Of a DNA stretch of 64,000 bases, positions 45,609 to 57,437 are shown one piece after another; position 1 is the first letter of the stretch, and each line of letters opens with the position of its first letter. Made by a program: the position numbers and the translations under genes. This DNA comes from Schistocerca nitens (Eukaryota; Arthropoda; Insecta; Orthoptera; Acrididae): contig NC_064616.1 in the NCBI RefSeq assembly GCF_023898315.1, positions 709,309,389 through 709,373,388 of the forward strand, written 5' to 3'. Under the pieces are notes generated by a model that searched no databases, had not been told where the DNA came from, and saw only the letters and a list, made by a program, of their open reading frames with translations.

Positions 45609-47063
45609 GAAAGATGATGAGACTTACCAAACAAAAGCGCTGGCAGGTCGATAGACACACAAACAAACACAAATATACACACAAAATTCAAGCTTTCGCA
45701 ACAAACTGTTGCCTCATCAGGAAAGAGGGGAAGGAGAGGGAAAGACGAAAGGATGTGGGTTTTAAGGGAGAGGATAAGGAGTCATTCCAATCCCGGGAGC
45801 GGAAAGACTTACCTTAGGGGGAAAAAAGGACAGGTATACACTCGCACACACACCCATATCCATCCACACATACAGACACAAGCAGACATATTTAAAGACA
45901 AAGAGTTTGGGCAGAGATGTCAGTCGAGGTGGAAGAGTAGAGGCAAAGAAGTTGTTGAAAGACAGGTGAGGTATGAGTGGCGGCAACTTGAAATTAGCGG
46001 AGATTGAGGCCTGGCGGATAACGAGAAGAGAGGATATACTGAAGGGCAAGTTCCCATCTCCGGAGTTCGGATAGGTTGGTGTTGGTGGGAAGTATCCAGA
46101 TAACCCGGACGGTGTAACACTGTGCCAAGATGTGCTGGCTGTGCACCAAGGCATGTTTAGCCACAGGGTGATCCTCATTACCAACAAACACTGTCTGCCT
46201 GTGTCCATTCATGCGAATGGACAGTTTGTTGCTGGTCATTCCCACATAGAATGCATCACAGTGTAGGCAGGTCAGTTGGTAAATCACGTGGGTGCTTTCA
46301 CACGTGGCTCTGCCTTTGATCGTGTACACCTTCCGGGTTACAGGACTGGAGTAGGTGGTGGTGGGAGGGTGCATGGGACAGGTTTTGCACCGGGGGCGGT
46401 TACAAGGATAGGAGCCAGAGGGTAGGGAAGGTGGTTTGGGGATTTCATAGGGATGAACTAACAGGTTACGAAGGTTAGGTGGACGGCGGAAAGACACTCT
46501 TGGCGGAGTGGGGAGGATTTCATGAAGGATGGATCTCATTTCAGGGCAGGATTTGAGGAAGTCGTATCCCTGCTGGAGAGCCACATTCAGAGTCTGGTCC
46601 AGTCCCGGAAAGTATCCTGTCACAAGTGGGGCACTTTTGTGGTTCTTCTGTGGGGGCTTCTGGGTTTGAGGGGATGAGGAAGTGGCTCTGGTTATTTGCT
46701 TCTGTACCAGGCCGGGAGGGTAGTTGCGGGATGCGAAAGCTGTCGTCAGGTTGTTGGTGTAATGTTTCAGGGATTCCAGACTGGAGCAGATTCGTTTGCC
46801 ACGAAGACCTAGGCTGTAGGGAAGGGACCGTTTGATGTGGAATGGGTGGCAGCTGTCATAATGGAGGTACTGTTGCTTGTTGGTGGGTTTGATGTGGACG
46901 GACGTGTGAAGTTGGCCATTGGACAGGTGGAGGTCAACGTCAAGGAAAGTGGCATGGGATTTGGAGTAGGACCAGGTGAATCTGATGGAACCAAAGGAGT
47001 TGAGGTTGGAGAGGAAATTCTGGAGTTCTTCTTCACTGTGAGTCCAGATCATGAAGATGTCAT

Positions 47064-47067
<4 letters not shown>
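45604..47067 (-). mobile_element. Penelope-like element, 5' truncated, between (TA)n tracts
   Basis: Minus-strand element holding the last part of RT, the linker, a GIY-YIG nuclease and a 3' region of about 390 bp with an AGCTTGAATTTTG region. It starts abruptly at the RT catalytic motif, where a (TA)n tract replaces upstream sequence. Related pieces occur at 16.5-17.4 kb and 20.1-22.0 kb. Confidence 0.88.
45994..47067 (-). CDS. Penelope-like RT C-terminus plus GIY-YIG endonuclease, open frame
   Basis: About 355 open codons after the (TA)n part. It begins IDDIFMIWTHSEEELQNFL, i.e. the YxDD motif of RT without its N-terminal palm and fingers. The thumb/linker follows (HATFLDVDLHLSNGQLHTSV, KPTNKQQYLHYDSCHPFHIK), then the Cys cluster SYPCNRPRCKTCPMHPP, then the GIY-YIG domain: HVIYQLTCLHCDAFYVGMTS (GIY replaced by VIY, YIG by YVG), with the conserved Arg in SIRMNGHR. 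It ends SSRYPPGLNLR. Full elements encode over 700 residues, so this is truncated and not autonomous, although the open frame suggests a recent insertion. The nuclease would cut target DNA for priming. Confidence 0.85.

Positions 47068-47098
<31 letters not shown>
47068..47098. repeat. (AT)n microsatellite, right of the Penelope-like element
   Basis: About 30 bp of AT dinucleotides exactly where the RT coding sequence stops. Confidence 0.95.
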
Positions 47099-47100
<2 letters not shown>

Positions 47101-47390
47101 CATCAGCAATCTTTGCTTTATTCTATCCTCTTATTGAGATACAGACTAGATCCATCCTAAAAGCATTGTGATCAATCACGTTGCAGGTATCCTCATTTTG
47201 GGGTTTCAGAATATGGTAATCCTATCAGAAGTACATAAAAATATTCAAGTGTTGCCGGTGTCTTGGCTCAAATGAACAATGCCCATTCTACTGGGCAACT
47301 GTTAGCTGCTCATTGATCTGTTTTGACAACTGTAAAATTCCTTTCAGTAATGAATAGGAAGCATGCATGTTCAAGTAATGATAATATGTG

Positions 47391-48698
47391 AGGATTATCC
47401 AGAAACTAAGGTTTCAAGGCATGTACCTTTAGCATGGAATGTGCAGTAGAGAATCGGTACCACTGCCATGTAGTGGGAAGCCAGTGGGAGGAACGAGCAT
47501 TCTCAGCAATCAGTAGCTCACCGATTAGTGTTGTGGTCACTGTTAGAAATGAGCTTTCTCATTCAGACTCCCACTAAGTGCAAAGTGCACATTATAATTC
47601 GCTACCTAAATACTAAGGGCATGAATGGTGCTGTGATTAATCATGAAATTGTTTCAGTTTATGGAGAGGACATAATGTCAAGGCAGCATGTGACAAAATG
47701 GGTACAAAATTTCAATTTTGGAAAGACAAAAATTCATGATGAAGACAGAAACAGAAGACTGTTGTAATTGCTGATGTGGTGCAAAAAATTGAAGAACATC
47801 TCTCAATTCGACAATTGATGACCTGCATGCACTTTCTCCAAACATTTCCTGAACTGTTGTTCATGAAATCATAACTGATTGACTAAATTATTGCAAGTTG
47901 AGTGCGCGATGGGTGCCCAAGGTGCTTACCAAAGCACACAAAATGAACAGAGCCAGTTCCGCTTGCAAATTTCTTAAACATTTTGAGACTGAAGGGGAGG
48001 CTTTTCTCAACTCTATAGTGATAGGAGAGGAGACTTGGGCTTATCACTATATTCCAGAGAGCAAACGACAATCAGTGCAGCGGTGCTGTACTCATTCTCT
48101 TCCAGCCAAAAAATTCAAAACTCAGCAAGCAACGAGGAAAATCATGGTGTCAGTGTTTTGGGACAGAAAAGGGGTTCTGCTCATTGACTTTTTGGAAAGA
48201 GGTGAAACAATAATTCCTGCAAGATATTGTGAGACCATGAAGAAAATTCACAGAGCCATGCAAAACAAATGTCGCGGGATGCTGACCACAGGAATCTGTC
48301 TCCATGAAAATGCATGTCCACAAACCGCTCATGCAACACAAGAGTTGTTGACTTCATTTGGTTGGGATGTTTTAAGCCATCCCTCTCACAGCCTTCATCT
48401 TGCACCTAGTGGCTATCATCTGTTCACTAAATTGAAGGAACACCTTCCTGGAAACCACTTTTCTGACGACAACGAGGTAGAAATTGAAGTGAAGAACTGG
48501 CTGAAAAAGGCAGCGGGAGACATCTAGGACACAGGAATAAAAAAACTTGCCCCACAGATGACAAAATGTATTGAGGTAAATGGTGATTATGTGGAAAAAT
48601 AATACAAGACCTATTCTACAAGGCATGGAAATTTTATTAAAATAAATTCATTTTTTGTACTTCAAAAAATTCTTGTAACCTTACTTTCCAGATTATCC
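47391..48698 (+). mobile_element. mariner transposon (broken)
   Basis: Inverted ends AGGATTATCCAGAAACTAAGG (left) and AGGATAATCTGGAAAGTAAGG (right, reverse complement). Transposase pieces: the N-terminal region TKCKVHIIIRYLNTKGMNGA and VYGEDIMSRQHVTKWVQNF (47528-47767), ending at a TAA with about 120 bp decayed; then an open stretch from 47898 to 48527. Catalytic sites: GEETWAYHY (family DETW, first Asp is Glu), LHENACPQTA (family HDNARPH, second Asp is Glu) and HSLHLAPSGYHLF (family SPDLAPSDYH, third Asp is His). All three catalytic Asp are changed. A flanking TA is not clear. Confidence 0.92.
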
Positions 48699-49919
48699 TT
48701 ATAATACTCACGCTTTGACTTATTTTTGCTTCTTTTATGTGCTTTTCTTTCTGCTTTTTCTTCTTCTGTGTGTATCTTATCATTGTTCTGTGGTTGGAAT
48801 TGTGCTAAGTAATACACAGGTATTACTTATCTAAATACCTGGTAGTTTCTAGCATATACAACAATGCCCATTTCACCACCAGTTGTAATTAACCAAGTTT
48901 CAATCCACGATTTTTAAATCACACTACACTGCAACCACTCTATATCCATGGTTTTAATTGCTTGCACAATACAAAATTAAATTAGGCCTACTCACACAAA
49001 ATATTAAATTAATGACGAATCTTGTTTTTATGTGTGTGTGTGTGTGTGTGTGTGTGCTGTATTTGGGGTGGGGGTGGGGGGGTGGGGGTGGGGGGAGGGG
49101 GGAGGTGTATGAATATGCATTTTGTTTTTCATTTCACTAGTGCACAATGTTTATGTTGTCACAGACTTCATATTCACAGATTTAATGAGATCCACATTGC
49201 AACACTAACTAACACAAAATAGTAAATGACAAGGAGAATCATAGCTTTGTGGAGATAAAGGAAGGCAACACACAAAGTTCATGGTTTGCTGAACTGGTAC
49301 AAATTGTGACTTTTGCAGCTGTCAAATGTTTTATGGTGAACATTTCTTTTCTTTCTCTAATCATTTGCTGAAACACAAATGGTTTATAGATATCAAGAGT
49401 GAATTTCCAGTTGATTAATGCCAAACATTTTTATTGGTTGATGGTAACTTCATTCTTGTTCATCGACTGCACAGTTGAGACTTATCTTTTGAGTGGAATT
49501 AGGCCAAGGAAATAAGCACACATCTTCAAAAGAGCCTGTCTTTTTTAATTTCATCACCATTTTCTCCAGAACCTTGGCAGAAATTAGACCAATGCCCTTT
49601 TTCAAATCTTTTGAGTGTCTGGAACTTCTGGCATACAGCCACCATTCATGTAAAAGAACTTTACCAGCTGAATGTGATCTTGCATTGAGACAATCATGCT
49701 GCACATCTCAGATGTCAACTAAGGACAACTGTGTTTCCCACATCTTTTAATTTGCATATTCTGCAGCTTACTGAGCCATCTAGTGGTAACTTTAATTATA
49801 ATCACCATGTATGTAAGCCATAACGGCTGGATTTATTGAGTAAAAGAATTGACCATTGTGGGGCGATAGCAAGAGGCGATAGCAAATAGGCAATGGTATC
49901 AATAGTAGCATAAAAGAGA
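48699..49919. other. 1.2 kb without a recognised gene; GT and G-rich simple repeats
   Basis: A (GT)n run at 49033-49056 is followed by a G-rich tract (GGGGTGGGGG units) at 49065-49104. Otherwise AT-rich, with no family motif. Confidence 0.5.
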
Positions 49920-50454
49920 GTTTGTACAATTTTGATAATTTTTGTTCTAATTTAGCTCCAATGCCAGTTTTCTTGGTGAAAGAAAATGGTAATTTAAATA
50001 TTTATACATTTCATGATGTTGAGTTAGAGAGTGTGCAAGTAGTGAACTGTATGGTGGACAGAGATGATGGTATTTTAACAAATTGTCAAGATCATGAACA
50101 TGATAATGCAAATATTGGTAACACTGATTTTTGAGACAGAATTTATACTTTTAGTGGATGGAATTATTTGTGAAATAGGTGACATAGCTTCTGAATGCCA
50201 GTATGGTGAGGAATGTAGGTCATGTGTAATTAACAGTGTAAATGATTTGCAATTAACTGAATGTAAAGTAAGTGGATGTAAATCTTTGGCTATTAATGAT
50301 AAGTAAGTTACAAATAATTAAAACAAAGAAACGCAATGTGCTGATGAGAGATGTGCATATTTAGAAGATGAAAGGTACTAATATAAATAAGGCTGTTGCT
50401 AAATATCGAGTAATGAACGTATGCACAGTTTTCAAAGTTGACAGTAAAGTAAAC
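49920..50454 (+). pseudogene. Unidentified cysteine-rich coding remnant, left half (split by Gypsy-B)
   Basis: Not recognised. Reading frames here encode ENGNLNIYTFHDVELESVQV, then IICEIGDIASECQYGEECRS, QLTECKVSGCKSLAIND and TQCADERCAYLEDERY. The right half continues after the Gypsy-B insertion (57684-57831) with NNCHFKCAEGNCQCKGSVKW and CVICKRLNAEGFCWLDCCNC. Target duplication TAAAC marks the split. The paired cysteines look like several small metal-binding or disulfide units. It is decayed. It could be part of an unknown mobile element or a host multi-Cys protein. Confidence 0.4.
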
Positions 50455-50702
50455 TGTTATAATGTCAAGTTGAACACATATTTCAAAACGACACAACACA
50501 TATAAGTCACAGAGCAAGTTGACAAGCAATACATGTGAACACGGTAACATTCGAATGAGCACTGAGTCCAAGTCTAGCGGCCGCTGCCTGGCTGGCTGGC
50601 TGCTTAGGTGGCGCAGCTGCTGCATGGCTGGCAGACAGCGCCGCACATAGAGGACACACGTAATTGCGTGGCGGCACGTTGAATGATCAGCGAGTCACAA
50701 CA
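50455..50702 (-). repeat. Gypsy-B LTR (3' side of the element)
   Basis: 248 bp; on the minus strand it begins TGTTGTGACTCG and ends TTATAACA. The minus-strand purine tract AAAGGGGGGAAAAG lies directly beside it (50703-50716). Confidence 0.93.
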
Positions 50703-52962
50703 CTTTTCCCCCCTTTGAAATTGTTGCACTGGTCTTGATGGAGGTGGCCTGGAGATGGCTAACATCCATAGGCGTTGTTTGACTGGCCATAAAGTCTCGA
50801 GGAGGAGGCTTCCCGTACAGACGGAAGTGTCCCCGATGATAACGGGTCGAGATGACAGGAGACGTAGGGGTCGAATCTGCTGGGGCTCCATGCACCAATC
50901 TGCCCGTTGTGGCAAGTCCAGTTGATATAACAGGAGACATGGGTGATGTGTCGGCATCTGTAGGAGGAGGAGGCGAGTAGATTGGCTCTGACAGAGGATG
51001 GTCATCTGGTTCCTGCATGGGCACGTCTCCTGGTGGCGTCCGTTCTTGTGCTGGCACCATGATGACGGTGAGAGGGCTACATTGTGAGTATTGAGAGATG
51101 CCAAGATCCCGAGCATCAGGTAGAGCTGAAGGAGGTGTACCGGCATTCAGAACAGGCATTGCCAGCACACAAGGCTGAAGCTGGTCCGAATGATGCACTG
51201 CAACACCCGTGTCCATCTGGATTTCATACAGGCATCTGCCACGGTGTCTTAAGATAAGACCCGGACTCCATTTTGGCCGCCTGCCATATCCCCGGACCCA
51301 GACGAGGTCATTGGTGGTGAACCGGCCCAGGAAGGTACCCGCGGCCGTGAGGTGGAAGGCTGCAGAAGATGAAGTAGCATGCGGGGCTGTCAGCCATGTA
51401 AGAGCTCAGCTGGGCTGTGGTCGCCCATGGGGGTGAAACGGTAAGATGCCTGAAACTGGAGAAGCGCATCATCAGCAGCAGCAGAAGAAGTTAGAAGTTT
51501 CCGTATCTGAGCCTTAAATGTGCGGACCAGTCGTTCAGCGTCACCGTTTGATTGTGGATGGAACGGCAGGGCCGTGACGAGCACAAAAATCCGCAAATTC
51601 AGAAGAGGCAAATTGCGGACCATTATCAGTAACAAGAGTAGAGGGGAGGCCTCCCAAAGAAAAAATGCGGGCAAGAGCACTTGTGGTTGCCGCGGTGGTA
51701 GGCGACGTGCAACGGACAATGAAAGGGAAGTTAGAGTAGGCGTCAATTACGAGGAGCCAATAAGTACCTAAAAAGGGTCCTGTGAAGTCAGCATGAATGC
51801 GCTCCCAGGGCTTCTCAGGCGAAGGCCACAGTGACAAAGATGACTTTGGGGCGGTGGCCTGTGACGCACAAGGGCCGCAGGCAGCGACCATGTGTCCGAT
51901 TTCAGAGTCGATGCCGGGCCAGTACACATGACGGCACGCCAGAGATTTTGTGCGAGACACACCCCAGTGCCCTTGGTGAAGGAGGCACAAGACCGAAGCA
52001 CACAAGGATGCAGGAACCACACCACGCGGCAAAGCATTGTCAGTGGAAAGGAGGATAACACCATCCCTAGCCGTGAGGCAGTAGCACAAAGCGTAGTAGT
52101 TCCGCAAAGGATCAGAAGTCTTATCGGACGGGCGATCTGGCCAACCCTTCTGAATACAGCGTAAAACCTGGGAGAAGGTAGGGTCAGAACCCGTAGCAGC
52201 CGCCAACCCATTCCTAGTGATGGGGAACTTGTCCACAACCCGCTGCTCGGCAACATCCAGGTGGAAACACAAAAGTTCGTCCCTATCGAATGCCAGATCA
52301 GAACCCATGGGAAGGCGAGACAGAGCATCAGCATTTGCATGTTGAGCCGTTGGCCGGAAATGAATCTCATAATTGAAACGAGACAAGTAAAGAGCCCAAC
52401 GCTGGAGGCGGTGTGCAGCCTTGTCGGGAAGTGACGTTGATGGATGAAACAAAGAAAAAAGTGGTTTGTGATCCATAACAAGATGAAATTTGTAGCCATA
52501 GAGAAAAACACCAAACTTATGAAGAGCATAAATAATGGCCAAAGCTTCTTTTTCAATTTGAGAAAACTTTTGTTGTGCATCCGTGAGCGTTTTGGAGGCA
52601 TAAGCAATGGGTTGTTCCAAACCATCAGAAAAACGGTGCGCAAGGACTGCACCCACCCCATATTGAGAGGCGTCCGTGGCAAGAACAAGATGTTGGCCAG
52701 GTAGATAAGTAGCCAGGCATGGGGCCTGTTTCAGCATAGTCTTCAATTTCTGGAAAGCCGCATCGCATGATGCGGACCAGTGAAAAGGCACGTTTTTATG
52801 CAACAGGCGATGCAACGGCTGAGCCACCGAAGCCGCAGACGGTAAAAACTTGTAATAGTATGCGATTTTCCCCAATGTTGTCAATGGTAAAAACAAAATG
52901 AGGGAAGTCAGCAAGCCAAACACTCACCGTCCTGCCCCAACACCAGAGAGAGATTAAAAACC

Positions 52963-54537
52963 TTAAAACTGAGAATAAAAACCACTTTCCGAGAGGAAAC
53001 TGAGAACCAGAGAGGCCATCTGGGAATCGTCAGCCAACATCAAAGGTAAAGTGTGGGGGAGTCTGTACTTAGCACGCAGAGCCAAAAGAAGGGGGCATTC
53101 AACCAAAATGTGGGCTACTGACTGGAAGGCTCCACAACCAAAAAGTGGGGGTGGCTCATCACGCAAAAGAAAACCATGGGTCAGCATGGTATGGCCAATG
53201 CGGAGATGACACAGTGTGGTTGAGTCCTTTCGGGAGAGGCGAAAGGAAGAACGCCATGGGCCTGGTGTCACCTTAATCGCACGAAGTTTATTAGACAGGG
53301 GAGTAGCCTCCCAAGAGTTGGCCCATGACTGTGCGAAGTGGGATTTGATGTGAAGCCGTAAATCCGCTGCAGGAGGGATTACAGAAAACGGGGGGTAAGT
53401 GACTGCTCCCCCAGCCAAACGATCAGCGAGCTCATTACCCGGGATACCCACATGGCCAGGGACCCAAAGGAAGTCAGTGGAACAAGCAGCACGGTGAATA
53501 TCAGCGAGATGGTCATGGATGGCAGAGACCAAGGGATGGCGCAAAAAACACTGGTCAATAGCAAGAAGGCCACTCATTGAGTCTGTACATAACAAAACGC
53601 GGTTGTGTTGGGACTGTTTAATTTTAATAAAGGTAAGGGCCTGGGAAATTGCCATCAATTCCGCAGTAAACATCCCATATGTAGGTGGCAGCAGATGATT
53701 TTCCGTTCCAACAGAGGACGTGAAGGCATACCCCACATGATCAGCAGATTTAGAGCCACCAGTGTGAAAAACAACAGCATTCCGAAACTCCCATAAAATT
53801 TGGCGGAAAAAGGAATGGAACACAACCGGGGGGATGGAATCCTTCGGACCTCGGCGGAGATCCATCCGAATTCGAGGCCGAGGAACTAACCAAGGGAGGT
53901 TGGAGGGGAGGGAGCGAGGAAGACAGGATAAAGAAGGAAGCTGAAAATCACGGCAAAGAAACGCAAGGCAGAGCCCAACCGGTAAACCCGCCTGAGGGCG
54001 GGAGTCGGGTGGGCGACGTCCATGGTCTGGGAACAGGATAGAATAGGAAGGATGAGTGGGAGAGGAACGGATAGCGAGCGCATAAGACACCAGAAGTTGG
54101 GACTGCCGAACAGAAAGGGGGGGGGGGGGGGGGAGGATCCCAGCTTCAACCAGGAGACTATCAACAGGGCTAGTAGGGAAGGCACTGGTGGCCAAACGGA
54201 TACCACGGTGGTGGACTGGATCCAGCACGTGCAGTGTGGAAGGAGCAGCTGAACCATAAACTTGACAACCATAGTCCAAGCGAGACAGAACTAGAGCACG
54301 ATAACAATGGAGAAGGAGGGAATGGCCCGCACCCCAAGAGGAGTGGGCAAGGAAGCGAAGGACATTAAGTTTATGGAAACATCCTACCTTCAGAAGTCTG
54401 ATATGGGGCAGCCAAGTGAGCTTGGTTTCGAAAAGAAGACCCAGGAAACGAAACTGTGGGACCACAGGTAATCGTTGTGCATCGAGATAGAGCTCTGGAT
54501 CAGGGTGGATCATAGTACAGCGACAGAAGTGGATCAC
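52963..54537 (-). pseudogene. I-like LINE ORF2 C-terminal third with RNase H domain
   Basis: 524 open codons. Post-RT region QFRFLGLLFETKLTWLPHIR and LSRLDYGCQVYGSA; then an RNase H domain: VFHTGGSKSADHVGYAF, where the family has TDGS (first catalytic Asp is Gly); FTAELMAISQAL (Glu kept); LCTDSMSGLLAI (Asp kept); and VPGHVGIPGNELADRLA (last Asp kept). A terminal domain with SVAHILVECPLL ends it. The run of prolines reflects a G homopolymer on the plus strand (54117-54133). Open frame but missing its RT, so it is non-functional. Confidence 0.88.
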
Positions 54538-54881
54538 CCGCGATTTTGAAGGAGAGAATTGAAACCCGTGTGAGACGGTCCATGCAGAGCACGCCGTATA
54601 GCTCCCTGGAGCTGCCGTTCCACAAAGAATAAAGGTTTGGTATTGGTGAAAGTATCTCCATCAGTCCTGGTGCAAACTTGACAACGGGTGAAAGGTTTCA
54701 GCCCTAGCCGACGGGCCTGACCTTCTTCCCAGGGGGTAGCCATGGAAGGGAAGGCCGAAGGGGCAAGAGAAGCAGCACTTGAGGAATCAGTTCCACGCAG
54801 AGAGACAGCCGCAGAAGAACGGCCAGAGTTCTGGACCCATATGCGTTTCATTTGCATAGCGTCCGCCCTGATACCACCCAC
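54534..54881 (-). pseudogene. I-like LINE ORF1 N-terminal fragment
   Basis: About 115 codons (MGGIRADAMQMKRIWVQNSG, ARRLGLKPFTRCQVCTRTDG) ending where the sequence jumps to ORF2. There is no zinc knuckle, which lies further downstream in complete ORF1 proteins. ORF1 would be the RNA-binding Gag-like protein. Assignment rests on position before ORF2 and is moderate. Confidence 0.5.
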
Positions 54882-57437
54882 TCCAATCAGGGGCTCTCCT
54901 CACGGGCACCACCCAACCACAGCAAGGGCCGTCTGGCACGGCGGCCATTGCCGGGAGTTCCGAAGCTCCAGGATGACGAGCAACCACTCCAAGGCATTCA
55001 TGAGGAGGTCACAGCTCAGGTATCAGAAGTGTGATCCCTGAGTGTTAAGGGGCTCAACCAAAAGGGTACATAGCGACCCCACCACAGAGGCTGGCTACCG
55101 TGCTGGCTATGCACCCTAGCATCAGACAACGACGTGAAAGAAAAGGTGGAATGTACTAGGAGGGCACACGTCGGAGACACTAGGTAAGGTGCTCTTCCCC
55201 AAATGGCTCACACTACGGAGGAGAAATTTTGTAATGGAGGTCAAACCCCAGAGGAGGACCAAGGAATGCCAAAAGGAGGTGATGATTACCCAACAAAGCC
55301 GAATTGTAAAACCAACAGAACCTGGAGGATAGCAGGGGCCAACATAAGCAAGGACACCAAGAGAAGGAGAGGAGAGGGCGACGGGAAAGGAGCAAGGAGG
55401 GGAAAGGAGGGGAAGGGGAAGGAAATGCAGCCCTGGAGAGAAAGAAGGCTGCAATAGCTCGGGGCCCCATGCTCGCCACGCACATATCCACAAAAGAGTT
55501 GTGGACCCCCTTGGGGGTCCATGTAATTGATACACCCAGGGACAGGGAGCAATAATTGTTCCAAGAATCGCTGAAAGAGAGCAGGGGCTCTAGCAATCCC
55601 AAATGGCAAGCATTGGTATTGATAGAGGCCGAAAGGCGTGTTAAGGACCAGAAACTGCCGGGAAGCAGCGTCGAGAGGAAGTTATGATAAGCTTCTGACA
55701 GGTCAATTTTAGAAAAATACTGGCCTCCAGCAAGTTTAGTGAACAGTTCTTCAGGTCGGGGCATAGGGTAAGTGTCGATGAGGCATTGAACATTTACAGT
55801 GGCTTTGAAAACGCCACAGAGACGAATATCACCATTTGGCTTAGCAACGACAATGGCAGGTGTGGACCACTCACTGGAAGTGACAGGAAGCAAGACCCCT
55901 GAAGTAGTGAGACGATCCAGCTCCCATTTTACCCGATCACGAAGGGCCACAGGTATGGGCTGAGCCTGAAAAAACTTAGGCCAAGCAGTGTGTTTGAGCG
56001 TGATATGAGCTTCAAAGTCGTTCGCACGGCCTAACCCAGGAGAAAAAAGGGACGAAAATGTCGTCGACAAGGAATCCAATTGAGCATAAGGAATAGCATC
56101 AGAGACGATATTGACAGAGTCATCTATGGAGAACCCAAAAACGCGAAAGGCATCGAAACCAAAAAGATTCTCTGCGTTACTCTGGTCGACCACAAATATG
56201 AGAACAGTGCGAACGACGGATTTGTAAGATACTTCAGCATTAAATTGTCCCAAGAGAGAAATCTTCTGTTTATTGTACGTCTGTAATTGCCGAGTGACAG
56301 GTGACAGGTGACAGGAGTGGAGAACCCAACTGAAGATACGTCTGAGAATTAATTATAGTGGCAGCAGAACCGGTATCCACCTGCATTCGAACGTCTCGAC
56401 CAAGGATTTGGACAGTGAGGAATAACTTCCCGGAAAGGGAAGAAGTGCAATTGACAGACAACACAGAATCAGCGTCATGTTCATGAACATCATGTATGCG
56501 GTCGGATTTGCAAACGGAAGACACATGACCTTTCTTTTTGCAATTGTGACACACAGCCCAACGTTGGGGACAATCCTCGCGTGAATGTTTCGTAAAACAC
56601 CGCGGACATGAAGGAAGTTGCCGGGGGTTTTCCTGCAGTTTCTTAGCGGTTTGTTTACGGTTAGGCCGAGGTTGCGCGTGGGAGCGCACAGTGGCCACGT
56701 CGGCCGGCGGGGACGCATCGCACGCGTCGTCAATAGCGTACAGTGGTTGTATTTCCCCGACATCACCCCACACCTCTATTTGCACCCTAGCGGCGCGAGA
56801 AATTTCGAAAGACTGCGCATTAGCCAACTGAAGGGCAAGTTGCCGAACTTTTGTCGGGCGCTGACCGGATAATAGCATCCCGTACCATGGAATCGGCATA
56901 GGGTTCTTTGTGAACGTCAGTAACAAATTTACACTTTCGACTGTGGCCGTGAAGTTCAGCAGCCCAAGCGTGATAGGATTGATGGGGCTGTTTTTGACAA
57001 CGATAAAAGGCAACATGAGAGGCTACCACATGCTTTTGCTTTTGAAAATAGACAGAAGTGAGCACATTTCAGCAAAGGACAAAGACGCAGAATCTTTCAA
57101 AGGAGCCAATTGTGACAACAACCGATACATTTGAGGTGAAATCCAGGAAAGGACAGATACTTATATGGTTGATCGTCCGTGACATGAAATGCCAAGAAGT
57201 GCTGTCGAAGACGTTTTTCATAATCAGACCAGTCTTCCGCCGTCTCGTCGTAAGGAGGAAAAGGAGGTATAGCCAACGACGAGAAACGCCCCACATTTGA
57301 CGCCACGACGAAATCGCGAATCGCCGATGTTAGAAGCGTTTGCTGTTCAATGAGACCTTGCAACAGTTGCTCGACAGTAGCCATGGAAACCTGTGGGTCA
57401 ACGGTGAAAAGGAAAAATCCACTACCTCATCGCCAAT

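Larger units (their letters stand above)
52880..55522 (-). mobile_element. I-like LINE with RNase H, internally deleted, nested in Gypsy-B
   Basis: Inserted in the RT region of Gypsy-B in the same strand. From its 5' side (about 55522) it has a C-rich 5' UTR, the start of ORF1, then jumps near 54540 directly to the C-terminal third of ORF2, and ends near 52880-52960. The endonuclease and RT core are missing. Both ends are kept, which is unlike the usual 5' truncation. Boundaries are accurate to tens of bases. Confidence 0.8.
51390..57384 (-). pseudogene. Gypsy-B gag-pol coding region (fossil)
   Basis: Minus strand, in order: Gag start MATVEQLLQGLIEQQTLL at 57384; zinc-knuckle region CPRCFTKHSREDC and CHNCKKKGHVSSVC at about 56620-56515; protease VDTGSAATIINSQTY near 56380-56340; RT from about 56100 with KIDLSEAYHNF and, before the nested LINE, MPFGIARAPALFQRFLEQ near 55600. 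After the LINE: GKIAYYYKFLPSAA near 52870; RNase H with LATDASQYGVGAV near 52690 and TLTDAQQKFSQIEKEALA near 52580; integrase with HQGHWGVSRTKSLACRHVYW near 51960, HADFTGPFLGTYW near 51790 and TDNGPQFASSEF near 51620. A spacer runs to the LTR. Broken; treated as a fossil. Confidence 0.9.

Noticed and set aside
45349-47109. Proteins with long Ile-Tyr repeats
   Set aside because: These stretches are translations of (TA)n microsatellites.
54022-54252. Glycine-rich plus-strand protein near a long G run
   Set aside because: It is the antisense of the I-like LINE ORF2, whose proline run gives the G homopolymer.
55505-55524. Palindrome GGACCCCC/GGGGGTCC as a regulatory hairpin
   Set aside because: It lies at the junction between Gypsy-B and the nested LINE, and chance pairing of a C run with a G run explains it.
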